Assembly (NCBI GenBank): GCA_016784735.1
Contig: JADHUC010000035.1
Coordinates: 1-49,392 of the forward strand
Reading direction: 5' to 3'
DNA length: 49,392 nucleotides
From: Pirellulaceae bacterium
GTDB lineage: Bacteria > Planctomycetota > Planctomycetia > Pirellulales > Pirellulaceae
Shown here: piece after piece, positions 8,580-16,340 of the stretch
Numbering within the stretch: position 1 is the first letter of the stretch
How the letters are laid out: the number at the start of each line of letters is the position of its first letter
The notes under the pieces: model-generated
The model's input: only the letters and a program-made list of their open reading frames with translations
Databases searched by the model: none
Told to the model about the DNA's origin: nothing
Made by a program: the position numbers and the translations under genes

Positions 8580-10817
8580 ATGAAGCGAATCCGTACAATC
8601 CAACCTCTACGCTGGGGCCGGTTTGTTGGAGTCCAGGCTTCAGCCTGTTTTCGCAGCCTAATGGCAGTACTCCAGCGGAAGAAGCAAACCGGCTGCGGCA
8701 CAACGCCAATCGCGACGCTGATGTTACTTCTACTGGTAACACCCACGTTGTCGATGGCGGGAGAGAAGCCTGCTGCGAGCATCGACATTGACACGCTGAG
8801 GAACATGCGAAAGGAGGCGGCCCATCGTCAACGTCGGATGATCTTCAACAACGATGGCGATGACGTCATCTACACCAAGAAAGAGCCGACGGCCGAAGCG
8901 TTGCTTGCACTGCGGACGACACCATTGGTCGGCAGTCAGGTCGATAGCATTTTTTACAGCAATTCTCTCTGCTTCGGCGACAGCCTGCACAACAGCAAGG
9001 TCATGGAGCCTTTCACCTGCACGGAGGCGATGTTCGCAAACAACGGCCTACCGCAACTGATGGCCAGAGGGATCGATCCGATTCAGGTGATGGTGGATTT
9101 TGGCCGCAAGCATGACGTCGAGATCTTCTGGGACATGCGGATGAACGATACGCATGACGCGATGATCGGGGGATACGGGCCTTACCTCCGGCCCAAGTTC
9201 AAGCTCGACCACCCCGAGTACCTCGTCGGATCGCGTGACCGACATCCGAAGTGCGGCAGTTGGACGTCGATTGACTACGCCCAGCCGGAGGTGCGAGATC
9301 TGGCCTATCGGTTCTTCGAGGAGGTGTGCCAGAAGTTCGAGATTGATGGTGTGGAAATGGACTTCTTCCGGCATGCCTGCTTCTTCAAAAGCGTCGCCCA
9401 GGGCGGACGAGCTAGTCAAGAAGAACTGGACATGATGACCGGGCTGTTACGCCGTACCCGCGACATGACCGAACGGGAAGGTTTGCGCCGAGGTAGCCCC
9501 ATCTTGATCGCCATTCGCGTGCCCGATTCCGTCGAGTACTGCAAGGGCATCGGGTTGGATGTCGAGAAATGGCTGGCCGATGACTTGGTCGACATACTGA
9601 TCGGGACGGGCTACTTCCGCCTGAACCGATGGGAATACTTGGTGGAGTTGGGGCATCGGCACGAAGTGCCCGTGTATCCGTGCCTGAGCGAATCGCGGAT
9701 CAGGACGGACACACGCTTCAAACGGAATTCCATCGAAAGCTATCGGGCGCGAGCGATGCAAGCATGGGCCGCCGGCGCGGACGGGATCTACGTGTTCAAT
9801 TACTTCAACCCGCGAGGCCCAGTGTGGCGCGACCTCGGCGATCCGGAAGCATTGAGCAAGATGGACAAACTGTACTTTGTCACCATGCGCGATGGTTCGC
9901 CTGATCGCTACCTTGTCGACGGAAGCCAACATCGCCATCTACCGATACTGAACCCGAACAACCCGTTCCCCATTCCCGCAGGCGGGCCCAATGAAGTCGA
10001 ACTCGTTGTAGGCGACGACCTCGACGGCTCGCAACAACAAAGCCGGCAAGCCAAAGTCACATGCCACGTCCAGACAACGGGCATCGGCGACATCACCGTC
10101 ACGCTCAACGACCATACGTTGGAGAAGCCGACGGTGGTCGGTGACTGGCTCGACTTCCCCGTACCTCCTGAATGGCTGAAGAAGGGCGTTAACCGATTCG
10201 GCCTGCTCGCTCGGCCGGAACAGAAGCAGGCAGGCGAGGAGCCCAAATGGACCGTCGAATACGCGGGTGGCGAAATGCCTTCTCTCCCGTGGCGCAAGAT
10301 GGGTTTTGGCGGCAACTGTATCGCAGAGGTCCGAGACGGCAAGCTATTCATGGCCGATCGGGGCACTGACGGCGGCAACTATGCTTACTTCCGATATCCT
10401 TGCTCCATGGATCCTGCGGACGAGACGATCATCGAGCTTCGCCTGAAGCCCGCCTCCGGTTGGAGCAGCGTTTTGATGGAGAATGGCGTATCGGGCGAGG
10501 AGATTCAATTCTACCCGGATCAGGTCAAAGCCAGGAACTGCGGACTGGCCCACCAGATGGACACAACCGACGCCTTTCACACCTATCGCATAGTGATCGA
10601 AGAGGACGACTTCAAGGTCTACGTCGACGGCGAATTCAGAATCGACGGCACAGGCCAGTTCACGCGTCCCGCGCACAACGGCCGTAGCGGCATCTCCTTC
10701 GGCGCCGCGAACAGCCCCAGTCTGGGCGAGGCGTATTGGGAGTCCGTAAAGATCTATAACCGAGCCCGGTCACTGAGCGATCTTGTGCTGTCGATACGGT
10801 TCGGCGAAGGCGGCTGA
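8580..10817 (+). CDS. Secreted glycosyl-hydrolase-like 10 (GHL10-type) protein with C-terminal LamG-like domain
   Basis: 745 aa. ATG 8580 is preceded by GGGAG at a good distance. The hydrophobic core of the signal peptide (LMLLLLVTPTLSMAG) comes only at residues 47-61, because a repeat-derived segment (16-32) lies in its n-region. The body has a TIM-barrel pattern typical of glycosyl-hydrolase-like proteins: FGRKHDVEIFWDMRMND, EVRDLAYRFFEEVCQKFEID, GVEMDFFRH (acidic residues at a strand end) and AWAAGADGIYVFNYFN. The last 180 residues form a LamG/concanavalin-like sandwich (TIIELRLKPASGW, FHTYRIVIEEDDFKVYVDG). Probable extracytoplasmic glycosidase of unknown substrate. It is 147 bp after the PL10-like gene on the same strand and converges on the ceramidase-like gene with only 7 bp between stops. 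Confidence 0.75.
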   Translation: MKRIRTIQPLRWGRFVGVQASACFRSLMAVLQRKKQTGCGTTPIATLMLLLLVTPTLSMAGEKPAASIDIDTLRNMRKEAAHRQRRMIFNNDGDDVIYTKKEPTAEALLALRTTPLVGSQVDSIFYSNSLCFGDSLHNSKVMEPFTCTEAMFANNGLPQLMARGIDPIQVMVDFGRKHDVEIFWDMRMNDTHDAMIGGYGPYLRPKFKLDHPEYLVGSRDRHPKCGSWTSIDYAQPEVRDLAYRFFEEVCQKFEIDGVEMDFFRHACFFKSVAQGGRASQEELDMMTGLLRRTRDMTEREGLRRGSPILIAIRVPDSVEYCKGIGLDVEKWLADDLVDILIGTGYFRLNRWEYLVELGHRHEVPVYPCLSESRIRTDTRFKRNSIESYRARAMQAWAAGADGIYVFNYFNPRGPVWRDLGDPEALSKMDKLYFVTMRDGSPDRYLVDGSQHRHLPILNPNNPFPIPAGGPNEVELVVGDDLDGSQQQSRQAKVTCHVQTTGIGDITVTLNDHTLEKPTVVGDWLDFPVPPEWLKKGVNRFGLLARPEQKQAGEEPKWTVEYAGGEMPSLPWRKMGFGGNCIAEVRDGKLFMADRGTDGGNYAYFRYPCSMDPADETIIELRLKPASGWSSVLMENGVSGEEIQFYPDQVKARNCGLAHQMDTTDAFHTYRIVIEEDDFKVYVDGEFRIDGTGQFTRPAHNGRSGISFGAANSPSLGEAYWESVKIYNRARSLSDLVLSIRFGEGG
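8626..8674. repeat. Palindromic repeat, family A copy 2, inside the signal-peptide region of the GHL10-type gene
   Basis: The left arm (8626-8647) begins TTGGAGTCCAGG and contains the hairpin CAGGC-TTCA-GCCTG. The right arm, ending AGTACTCCA at 8674, is degenerate. It is translated as residues 16-32 (VGVQASACFRSLMAVLQ), almost the same peptide as copy 1 gives in the Fe-S protein (VGVQALAC...SLKAVLQ). Confidence 0.75.
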
Positions 10818-10824
10818 CGGATCG

Positions 10825-12231
10825 TTACTTCGGCGACTTTCGGCCTGATTCTCGGGCGAGTTCCCGGACGGTGGCTACGACCACGTCCTCGACACCCGGT
10901 GCGAACAAACCGATGTCCAGTGTCAGGCCGATCGTCTCGTGACCACCTTCGGCCAGGATCTTGGTGGTGGGCAGGTAGCCGAACGATTCGTTCGAGTAGG
11001 CCGCGATCCACCATCGTTCGGGGCCGAGAGCCGACCGGAGCATCGTCACGTAATCGGCACCCGCTTCACCGGGCAAACCGACCAGCGTCAAGTCATCACC
11101 AAACTGCCACAAGGAGATCGGGGCTCGGTAATGCTGCGGGAGCGAATCGCCGCGTTCGAGAATTGCCAGCAGGCCTTTGGCATTCCGGGTGTGCCAATAC
11201 GAACCGCTGTTGGCGATCTTTTCCAATTGCTCTCGCGACGAAAACTGCTCCAGCGGCAAATCGGTCCACTTCAGTTGCACCCGCATCGGACTGCGGATCG
11301 GGGCCAGTGGGCTAGCCGCCACGCGACAGACTTCTTGTCCGAGCGTCTCACCGTGTTGATGAACCAACTCGATCTGCTTGGGCCCGCCACGAGGATGCGT
11401 GTTTGCATCGGCGCCGCAACCAGCAACGAACAGCGCTTGTACGGCGGGATGGCATTTCTCGATGAACCGCTGAGCGAAACTGGCGTAATCACCGGAGATT
11501 CGGCGGTTGTGTCCGTCGAGCGTGACGCAGTGGCAGGCGCAGCCGAATACGATACCGCGGAGTCGGCCGTCGGGCCGGTCGATCCGCAGCACAGGAACGT
11601 CGCGATCCACGGGGCCCTGGGGATTGGGCCCCATGCCGCGGCATTTCCCGTGTTCGTCGATCAGTCGACGGTTCATTACGAATTCGCCGGCATTACCCTT
11701 TCCCCACGACAGCCGCGCCGGGCTCGAGTCGGCTATCGCCGCCTCGACCAAATCGACGAGTTGGCCGCGAAGCTTCTCCGTGTATGCGTCGACCACTTGC
11801 CGCTGCTGGTCCGTGAGCTCGAATCGGTCAGGATCCCGGACGCCGAACACGGGTCCGGAGTGAGTATGCGATGCGTTGAGTTGAATCTCATGACGCTTCA
11901 GTCCGGTCTTGCCTCCGATTTGTTTGCAGAGCACTTCGGCAAAGGGAGCGCGAAAGAAGAGCAAATCAGCGGTCACCAGTAGGGCCCGTTGTCCATGGCT
12001 GTCCTTCAGTACAACAGCCTTGGCGTGGAGATCATCCAGCACGCCCTCTGACACTCGGCGACCATAGCCCGACATGGCGATCGGCTCTTCGGGCGTTATC
12101 TTCACGCGAGCGAGCCCGACGTGCCATTCGGGTTCATCGGCGCGAGTTTCGCATGCGACAACAAAGACGCATAGCAGGCCCAATGCAGCGGCCGCCGGTC
12201 GGAGATAGGATCGGTCAAGACGATGTAGCAT
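10825..12231 (-). CDS. Neutral/alkaline ceramidase-like secreted hydrolase
   Basis: 468 aa from ATG 12231; the frame stays open further upstream, but that part runs through repeats and the neighbouring gene in another frame. The N-terminus is a signal sequence; VVAC at 24-27 could be a lipobox, with TRA-DE as an alternative signal peptidase I site. The mature protein matches the N-terminal domain of neutral/non-lysosomal ceramidases: VGLARVKITPEEPIAMSGYG, the metal-site motif NASHTHSGP, CHCVTLDGHNRRISGDY and LFVAGCGADANTHPRG. Planctomycetes carry many copies of this family, often without the C-terminal ceramidase domain, as here. Natural substrates are mostly unknown, so an amidase acting on lipids or other amides is as far as I would go. 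It is the last gene downstream of the DUF1501/PPC genes, separated by a 320-bp repeat region. Confidence 0.85.
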   Translation of the reverse strand: MLHRLDRSYLRPAAAALGLLCVFVVACETRADEPEWHVGLARVKITPEEPIAMSGYGRRVSEGVLDDLHAKAVVLKDSHGQRALLVTADLLFFRAPFAEVLCKQIGGKTGLKRHEIQLNASHTHSGPVFGVRDPDRFELTDQQRQVVDAYTEKLRGQLVDLVEAAIADSSPARLSWGKGNAGEFVMNRRLIDEHGKCRGMGPNPQGPVDRDVPVLRIDRPDGRLRGIVFGCACHCVTLDGHNRRISGDYASFAQRFIEKCHPAVQALFVAGCGADANTHPRGGPKQIELVHQHGETLGQEVCRVAASPLAPIRSPMRVQLKWTDLPLEQFSSREQLEKIANSGSYWHTRNAKGLLAILERGDSLPQHYRAPISLWQFGDDLTLVGLPGEAGADYVTMLRSALGPERWWIAAYSNESFGYLPTTKILAEGGHETIGLTLDIGLFAPGVEDVVVATVRELARESGRKSPK

Positions 12232-12243
12232 TTCGCATGTTCC

Positions 12244-12274
12244 AGTAGGTCCCGTCTGCCGGACGGGACCTACT
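12244..12274. repeat. Family B hairpin, copy 1
   Basis: Perfect 13-bp arms AGTAGGTCCCGTC and GACGGGACCTACT around a TGCCG loop. There is no T tract, so it is not a typical intrinsic terminator. Confidence 0.85.
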
Positions 12275-12282
12275 ACGGGGTT

Positions 12283-12408
12283 GTGGGCCGGTCTCCCGAC
12301 CGGACCACGTTGCCGACCGAAGGTCTCAGTATCGCAGCCAGAACCCTTGCGTTCCCGGCAGGGAGACCTTCGGTCAGTGCAAGTGGCAGGGTCGGGAGAC
12401 CCTGCCAC
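12283..12408. repeat. Family C composite palindrome, copy 1
   Basis: Left hairpin 12283-12308 (11-bp arms with one mismatch, loop TCCC). Right hairpin 12383-12408 (GTGGCAGGGTC, loop GGGA, GACCCTGCCAC, perfect). Between them is a perfect 13-bp inverted pair GACCGAAGGTCTC (12315-12327) and GAGACCTTCGGTC (12363-12375). The whole unit is symmetric. Confidence 0.85.
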
Positions 12409-12450
12409 AACGTAGCCACAACGTAGTCTTCCGGACCCGAAAAGACAAAG

Positions 12451-12472
12451 CACGCTGAAGCGTGAACTCCAA
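12451..12472. repeat. Family A repeat, single right arm
   Basis: Starts with the hairpin CACGC-TGAA-GCGTG and ends GAACTCCAA. It is identical to the right arm of the copy at 30392-30413; no left arm is present here. Confidence 0.8.
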
Positions 12473-12521
12473 CGAAAAGTTCGTCGGCACTCTGCTCGTT
12501 TGAATCCCTCTCGGCCTCTCC

Positions 12522-12546
12522 AGGTCCCGTCCGGCAGACGGGACCT
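12522..12546. repeat. Family B hairpin, copy 2 (reverse orientation)
   Basis: Perfect 10-bp arms AGGTCCCGTC and GACGGGACCT around a CGGCA loop, the complement of the copy 1 loop. It lies 5 bp after (on the minus strand) the stop of the PPC gene. Confidence 0.8.
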
Positions 12547-12551
12547 ACTTT

Positions 12552-14837
12552 CTATGGTTCTACGATTTCGAACGGGATGGCCGGCAATGTGCCCACTGGT
12601 ATGCGCCGTTTGTTGCCTGGCTGGGTCCCGCCTGCACGACCGAAGGTCCGCTCGATGAAGGCGTTGACGAGCAGATTGCCCTTCAGGCCCGGTTGGATCT
12701 TTTCGGCATCGGCCTTCAGGTCGATGGCCACGCCGCCTGCCACACGCGTTACCCCTTTGATTTCGATGCCTTCCGGCGGGTCGCTCAAGGCCAACTGAAT
12801 CTGGTCTAGGAAGGGCGCCCTGGGTGCGGATATTCGGACTCGGGCCGTTCCACCCGCCGGCAACTTCACCGGGTCTCGATCGAGAAGCTTCAGCGGGGAT
12901 CGGAAACGTCGGCCTTCGGTCACGGCAACCATCCAGTCGTCGGCAGGTACCAGATGCCGGTAGATGAAAGCCTGCATCATGTCTTCGGCCGGGACGGCCT
13001 GTCGGCGAACCTCGCGTCCTCCGATTTTCGCGCGTCCTTCCAGATGCACGCTGATCGGATCGTCGGGTGCCGTGGACGGGACCGTGAGCGTAAGACGCAC
13101 TTTGTCCTGATTGGCTGGTACCCACGCGCCGCTGAGCGTGAATCCTGGCGGCGCATCTTTCAATTCGAGTTCGATATCGTCGGAGAACCCGTCTCGCCGC
13201 AAGGCATACACGGTGATAGGTACCGTCGTGCCAGCTTGGGCGTTGATGCTGGCCGGCACGACACGCAACTCGAAATCAGGCCGCTGTGCGTTGATGTGCA
13301 ACCGATAGGCATAGGCGGCGCCGCCTTTGTGCTGGGTGTCGCCCAAGTGGAGATAGTAAAGCCCATTCTCCGGAATCGTGACACTCAACCGAGAGTCCGC
13401 GTGATGCGTGGTCAAGCCGGCGCCCTTGTCTTCATGATCGTCGTTCACCGCCAGTTGCCGGCCACTTGCGTCCGTTAGTTTGAGCACGGAATCCAGTGGC
13501 GAGTTCAGCCGGCGGGCTCTGACCTCGGCGAAGATCTGGCCGCCGGCGCGGCACTCGAAACAGAAAACGTCCCAGTCGCCGGGTTTGTCAATGCGCCCGT
13601 TGACGATCAACGGCGGTTTGACTCGCTGGGCGTTTGCCGCGTCGTTGTTAGGCTCCTGTTCCAGGCATTCCGACAGGTCGTCCACGGCAAATGGAACGCG
13701 ATTAACAACGCGTTCATTCTGGAGTATGGATACGGGATGCACTCCCGGCCCTTTGTCTTTGGCGTCCAAGGCGAGTTTGTCCACGGGGAGATTCCAGCCT
13801 GTCAACTCGACGTTCGTAGAATCGCCATTGCGACCACCCAGCGGAAATACGTTCGCTACAAAGGGCAATTCACCCAACGTTATGCGATAGACGAAGTCCT
13901 CGCGACCGCGATAGATGGCATCTTTGATCTCCAGGACGTATTCGCCTTCCTCGGGGATCTCGTAGTAGAGGACCGGATCGGGATGGAAACGAAAATCATC
14001 GTCGTAGGCAACTTCCTTGCCACTGGCGTCGTACAGGCCCAGCGTCGCTTGAAACCAACCGGGAACGGCGTCGGCCAGGTAGGGGATCAGTTTCCGCGCG
14101 CTGGCGGCTACGACCAGTCGTTCGCCCTTTCGGGCCTGAAAACGAAAACGGTCCACGTCACCGGGCAGGATCTGGCCGTTCACGATGGCGGGCAAGGGAC
14201 CGTCGATTCCCGTGTCCGCGGTCTTGTCGTTAGGCTCGCTTTCTTGGTATTCCGGCAATTGTCCGACATGGAAGTACAGCGGGTTCGACAAGCCCGATGC
14301 TGTGACTAGTCGTATCTCTCGCTCGCCGGGCTCTGCGTCTGGCGCGAACGTGACCCGAAGAGTTGCCGTTTCGGCGATTTGTGGATTTATCTGCCGCTTG
14401 GGATCGTTGAACTGCTTGCGGAGTTCGGCAAGAGTCTTCAACTCCTCGGCCGATACGCCCAGTTCTTCTGCGATTTTCGCGAACGACTTGAAATCGCCTC
14501 GTTGGCCAAACGGTTTGCTTCGGTTGGCCTGTGCGCGTTTGCGCGCCTCTTGCACTTTCTGTCGCAAGTCGTTGATCTGCTTTTGCGTCAACGGTTTGGT
14601 GTGCTTGGTGACAGTGGCTTCGACGCCCTTGCCGGAGACGAGTACGTCGCCCGCGCCGTCCAGAAATTGCCCGCCGACCGTAATTTCGAGGGTCGTTCCC
14701 TGCTGGCCGCCGGCCGGATAGACATAACCGATATGCGGATCTCTCGGCCCTAGCGGTGCCCGCTGTGCCCACGCGTTCGGCGCAGCCGCAGAAAATGCAA
14801 ATAGCCAGAGAACCACATTCCAACGAAGCGAACTCAT
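12552..14837 (-). CDS. Secreted PPC (pre-peptidase C-terminal) domain protein
   Basis: 761 aa with a signal peptide (ends NAWAQ). An Ig/TIG-like stretch follows (GYVYPAGGQQGTTLEITVGGQF), then a charged helical insert (about 85-130, rich in K/R/E). Two PPC-type beta domains are visible: one around 215-320 (PGDVDRFRFQARKGERLVV, YYEIPEEGEYVLEIKD) and one around 410-520 (KPGDWDVFCFECRAGGQIF, TIPENGLYYLHLGD). The C-terminal 230 residues are beta-rich and lack a recognisable catalytic motif. PPC domains mediate secretion or substrate contact and here replace a peptidase. It starts with GGGAGAAT before ATG 14837 and lies 18 bp after the DUF1501 gene. This gene set is characteristic of planctomycetes; its function is unproven. 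Confidence 0.85.
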   Translation of the reverse strand: MSSLRWNVVLWLFAFSAAAPNAWAQRAPLGPRDPHIGYVYPAGGQQGTTLEITVGGQFLDGAGDVLVSGKGVEATVTKHTKPLTQKQINDLRQKVQEARKRAQANRSKPFGQRGDFKSFAKIAEELGVSAEELKTLAELRKQFNDPKRQINPQIAETATLRVTFAPDAEPGEREIRLVTASGLSNPLYFHVGQLPEYQESEPNDKTADTGIDGPLPAIVNGQILPGDVDRFRFQARKGERLVVAASARKLIPYLADAVPGWFQATLGLYDASGKEVAYDDDFRFHPDPVLYYEIPEEGEYVLEIKDAIYRGREDFVYRITLGELPFVANVFPLGGRNGDSTNVELTGWNLPVDKLALDAKDKGPGVHPVSILQNERVVNRVPFAVDDLSECLEQEPNNDAANAQRVKPPLIVNGRIDKPGDWDVFCFECRAGGQIFAEVRARRLNSPLDSVLKLTDASGRQLAVNDDHEDKGAGLTTHHADSRLSVTIPENGLYYLHLGDTQHKGGAAYAYRLHINAQRPDFELRVVPASINAQAGTTVPITVYALRRDGFSDDIELELKDAPPGFTLSGAWVPANQDKVRLTLTVPSTAPDDPISVHLEGRAKIGGREVRRQAVPAEDMMQAFIYRHLVPADDWMVAVTEGRRFRSPLKLLDRDPVKLPAGGTARVRISAPRAPFLDQIQLALSDPPEGIEIKGVTRVAGGVAIDLKADAEKIQPGLKGNLLVNAFIERTFGRAGGTQPGNKRRIPVGTLPAIPFEIVEP

Positions 14838-14855
14838 GATATTCTCCCAAACGCT

Positions 14856-16325
14856 TTACATGATTTCCTTCAAACGTCCGCCTATCTCGACGCCATCGGC
14901 GGCCGTGGGGGTGAGGCGGACGAGTTGGCCTTGTGGATGTCGCAACGTCGCTTCTGGATCGATGCCAAGCAATTCGTACATGCTGCCGATCAGGTCCCAT
15001 GGATAGACAGGCCGCTCTTTCACGGTTTCCCCTTTTGCATCCGACGCTCCTACCACCTGGCCGCCCCTGAAACCGCCGCCTGCCACCACGGCAGAGAAAA
15101 CCGGGCCGTAATGGCCGCGTCCGCCGTTCCACGGGGGTTCCCACTGGACCTTCGGTCGTCGGCCGAATTCGCCGCTCCACCAGACGATCGTGCTGTCCAG
15201 CAGTCCGCGATCCGACAGGTCCGCCAGCAGCGTCGCCATGCCCCGATCCATCTCGGGCAGTTTTCGCCGCATGGTCTGAAAATGCTGCTTGTGCGTATCC
15301 CAGCCATTGTAGTTGATGGTGACGAAGGGGACGCCGCGTTCGACCAGTCGGCGTGCGGCCAGGCAGGATTGCCCGAACGTATTGCGGCCGTATCGCTCTC
15401 GTAATTCGTCTTCTTCTTGCGAAAGGTCGAATACCTTGCTGCCTTCGCCGAGGATCATATCGTAGGCACCTTTTTCGGCCTGATTCAGTTCTTCGATCCG
15501 CGGATCGTCCGTCATGGCGTGCTTCAACGTATTCAGCCGATGGAGCAGATAACGCCGTTTGCGCTGCCGCTCGTCGGTCATGCCCGGTGCGACGATGCCC
15601 TCGACGGCAAACTGCTGTTGGCCCGGATCGCCGCCGGTGGCAAAAGGTTTGAATCGCGATCCCAAGAAGCCGGCTTCGGAGAACCGTCCCTGCGGCTGGG
15701 TCAACACGATGTAGGGCGGGATAAGCCCTTCGTATCCGGCGTCGTAGCCTTTGAACCGCGAGACCACGGCACCGGCGCACGGGTACACCACTCCGTCGCC
15801 GGACATCCGTCCGGTCTGGGTCATATAGGATGCCGTTTCATGGGCGTTCACATTGTGCGTCATGCTGCGGATGATGGAGTACTTGTCGGCCTGCTGGGCC
15901 AGCTCGGGCAGCAGTTCACCGATCCTGATGCCATCCACATTGGTCGAACTCGTGTTGCTCAAAGGGCCACAATAGTCGTAACCCGCATCCGGTTTGGGAT
16001 CGAAAGTGTCCAGGTGCGACGGACCGCCCCACATCCAAATTTGGATCACGGACTTGGCCTTCGCCGGTCGCACGGCGGCCTGGGCGGGTATCCCCAGGTG
16101 GTCCGCGAGCACCAGCCCAGCCGCGCTGGCAAGACCGCCACGCAAGAATCCGCGGCGGGAGACCGACATCGCTGTGCGCGGGTCTCCTGACCCCGCACAC
16201 ACGCTGACCGAAGGTCTCCGGCCGTTAGGGAGACCCTCGGTCGTGGATTCCGGCGGGGTCGGGAGACCCGCGCCGAACGAATCAGAAGCCGACGACCCAG
16301 AACCCGAATCAGTTCTCGCACTCAT
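14856..16325 (-). CDS. DUF1501 domain protein, Tat-exported, with a repeat-extended N-terminus
   Basis: 489 aa from ATG 16325 (AAGGTGACAGAT upstream); an in-frame GTG lies at 16334. DUF1501 proteins are sulfatase/alkaline-phosphatase-fold relatives of unknown reaction, encoded beside DUF1549/DUF1553 genes in planctomycetes. Visible family phrases are SVIQIWMWGGPSHLDTFDPK, THNVNAHETASYM, FVTINYNGWDTHKQHF and DSTIVWWSGEFGRRP. The Tat motif SRRGFL sits at residues 56-61, unusually deep, because residues 18-51 are encoded by a family C repeat. The pre-insertion start may have been ATG 16169 (MSVSRRGFLRGG). In that case the repeat itself supplies AGGAGA about 14 bp upstream. It starts 15 bp after the stop of the DUF1549/1553 gene. 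Confidence 0.9.
   Translation of the reverse strand: MSARTDSGSGSSASDSFGAGLPTPPESTTEGLPNGRRPSVSVCAGSGDPRTAMSVSRRGFLRGGLASAAGLVLADHLGIPAQAAVRPAKAKSVIQIWMWGGPSHLDTFDPKPDAGYDYCGPLSNTSSTNVDGIRIGELLPELAQQADKYSIIRSMTHNVNAHETASYMTQTGRMSGDGVVYPCAGAVVSRFKGYDAGYEGLIPPYIVLTQPQGRFSEAGFLGSRFKPFATGGDPGQQQFAVEGIVAPGMTDERQRKRRYLLHRLNTLKHAMTDDPRIEELNQAEKGAYDMILGEGSKVFDLSQEEDELRERYGRNTFGQSCLAARRLVERGVPFVTINYNGWDTHKQHFQTMRRKLPEMDRGMATLLADLSDRGLLDSTIVWWSGEFGRRPKVQWEPPWNGGRGHYGPVFSAVVAGGGFRGGQVVGASDAKGETVKERPVYPWDLIGSMYELLGIDPEATLRHPQGQLVRLTPTAADGVEIGGRLKEIM
16174..16274. repeat. Family C composite palindrome, copy 2, inside the start of the DUF1501 gene
   Basis: Same architecture as 12283-12408. Outer hairpins are at 16174-16198 (loop TCCT) and 16252-16274 (loop GGGA). 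The inner inverted pair is GACCGAAGGTCTCC (16206-16219) and GGAGACCCTCGGTC (16229-16242), with one mismatch. It is translated as residues 18-51 ahead of the Tat motif. Confidence 0.8.
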
Positions 16326-16340
16326 ATCTGTCACCTTGAA

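Larger units (their letters stand above)
12232..12551. repeat. Composite repeat region between the ceramidase-like and PPC genes
   Basis: No gene. From left to right it holds family B (12244-12274, loop TGCCG), family C (12283-12408), a single family A arm (12451-12472) and family B in opposite orientation (12522-12546, loop CGGCA). The outer B elements therefore point at each other and enclose the rest, the same order as at 30309-30446. Confidence 0.8.

Noticed and set aside
12244..12274. Family B hairpin as an intrinsic terminator of the ceramidase-like or PPC gene
   Set aside because: No following T tract, the same hairpin occurs four times in paired orientation, and its position does not match transcript ends on either side.
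12232..13125. Upstream extension of the ceramidase-like open frame (to 13125)
   Set aside because: It is arginine-rich, passes through the repeat region and overlaps the PPC gene in another frame. A signal peptide begins at ATG 12231.
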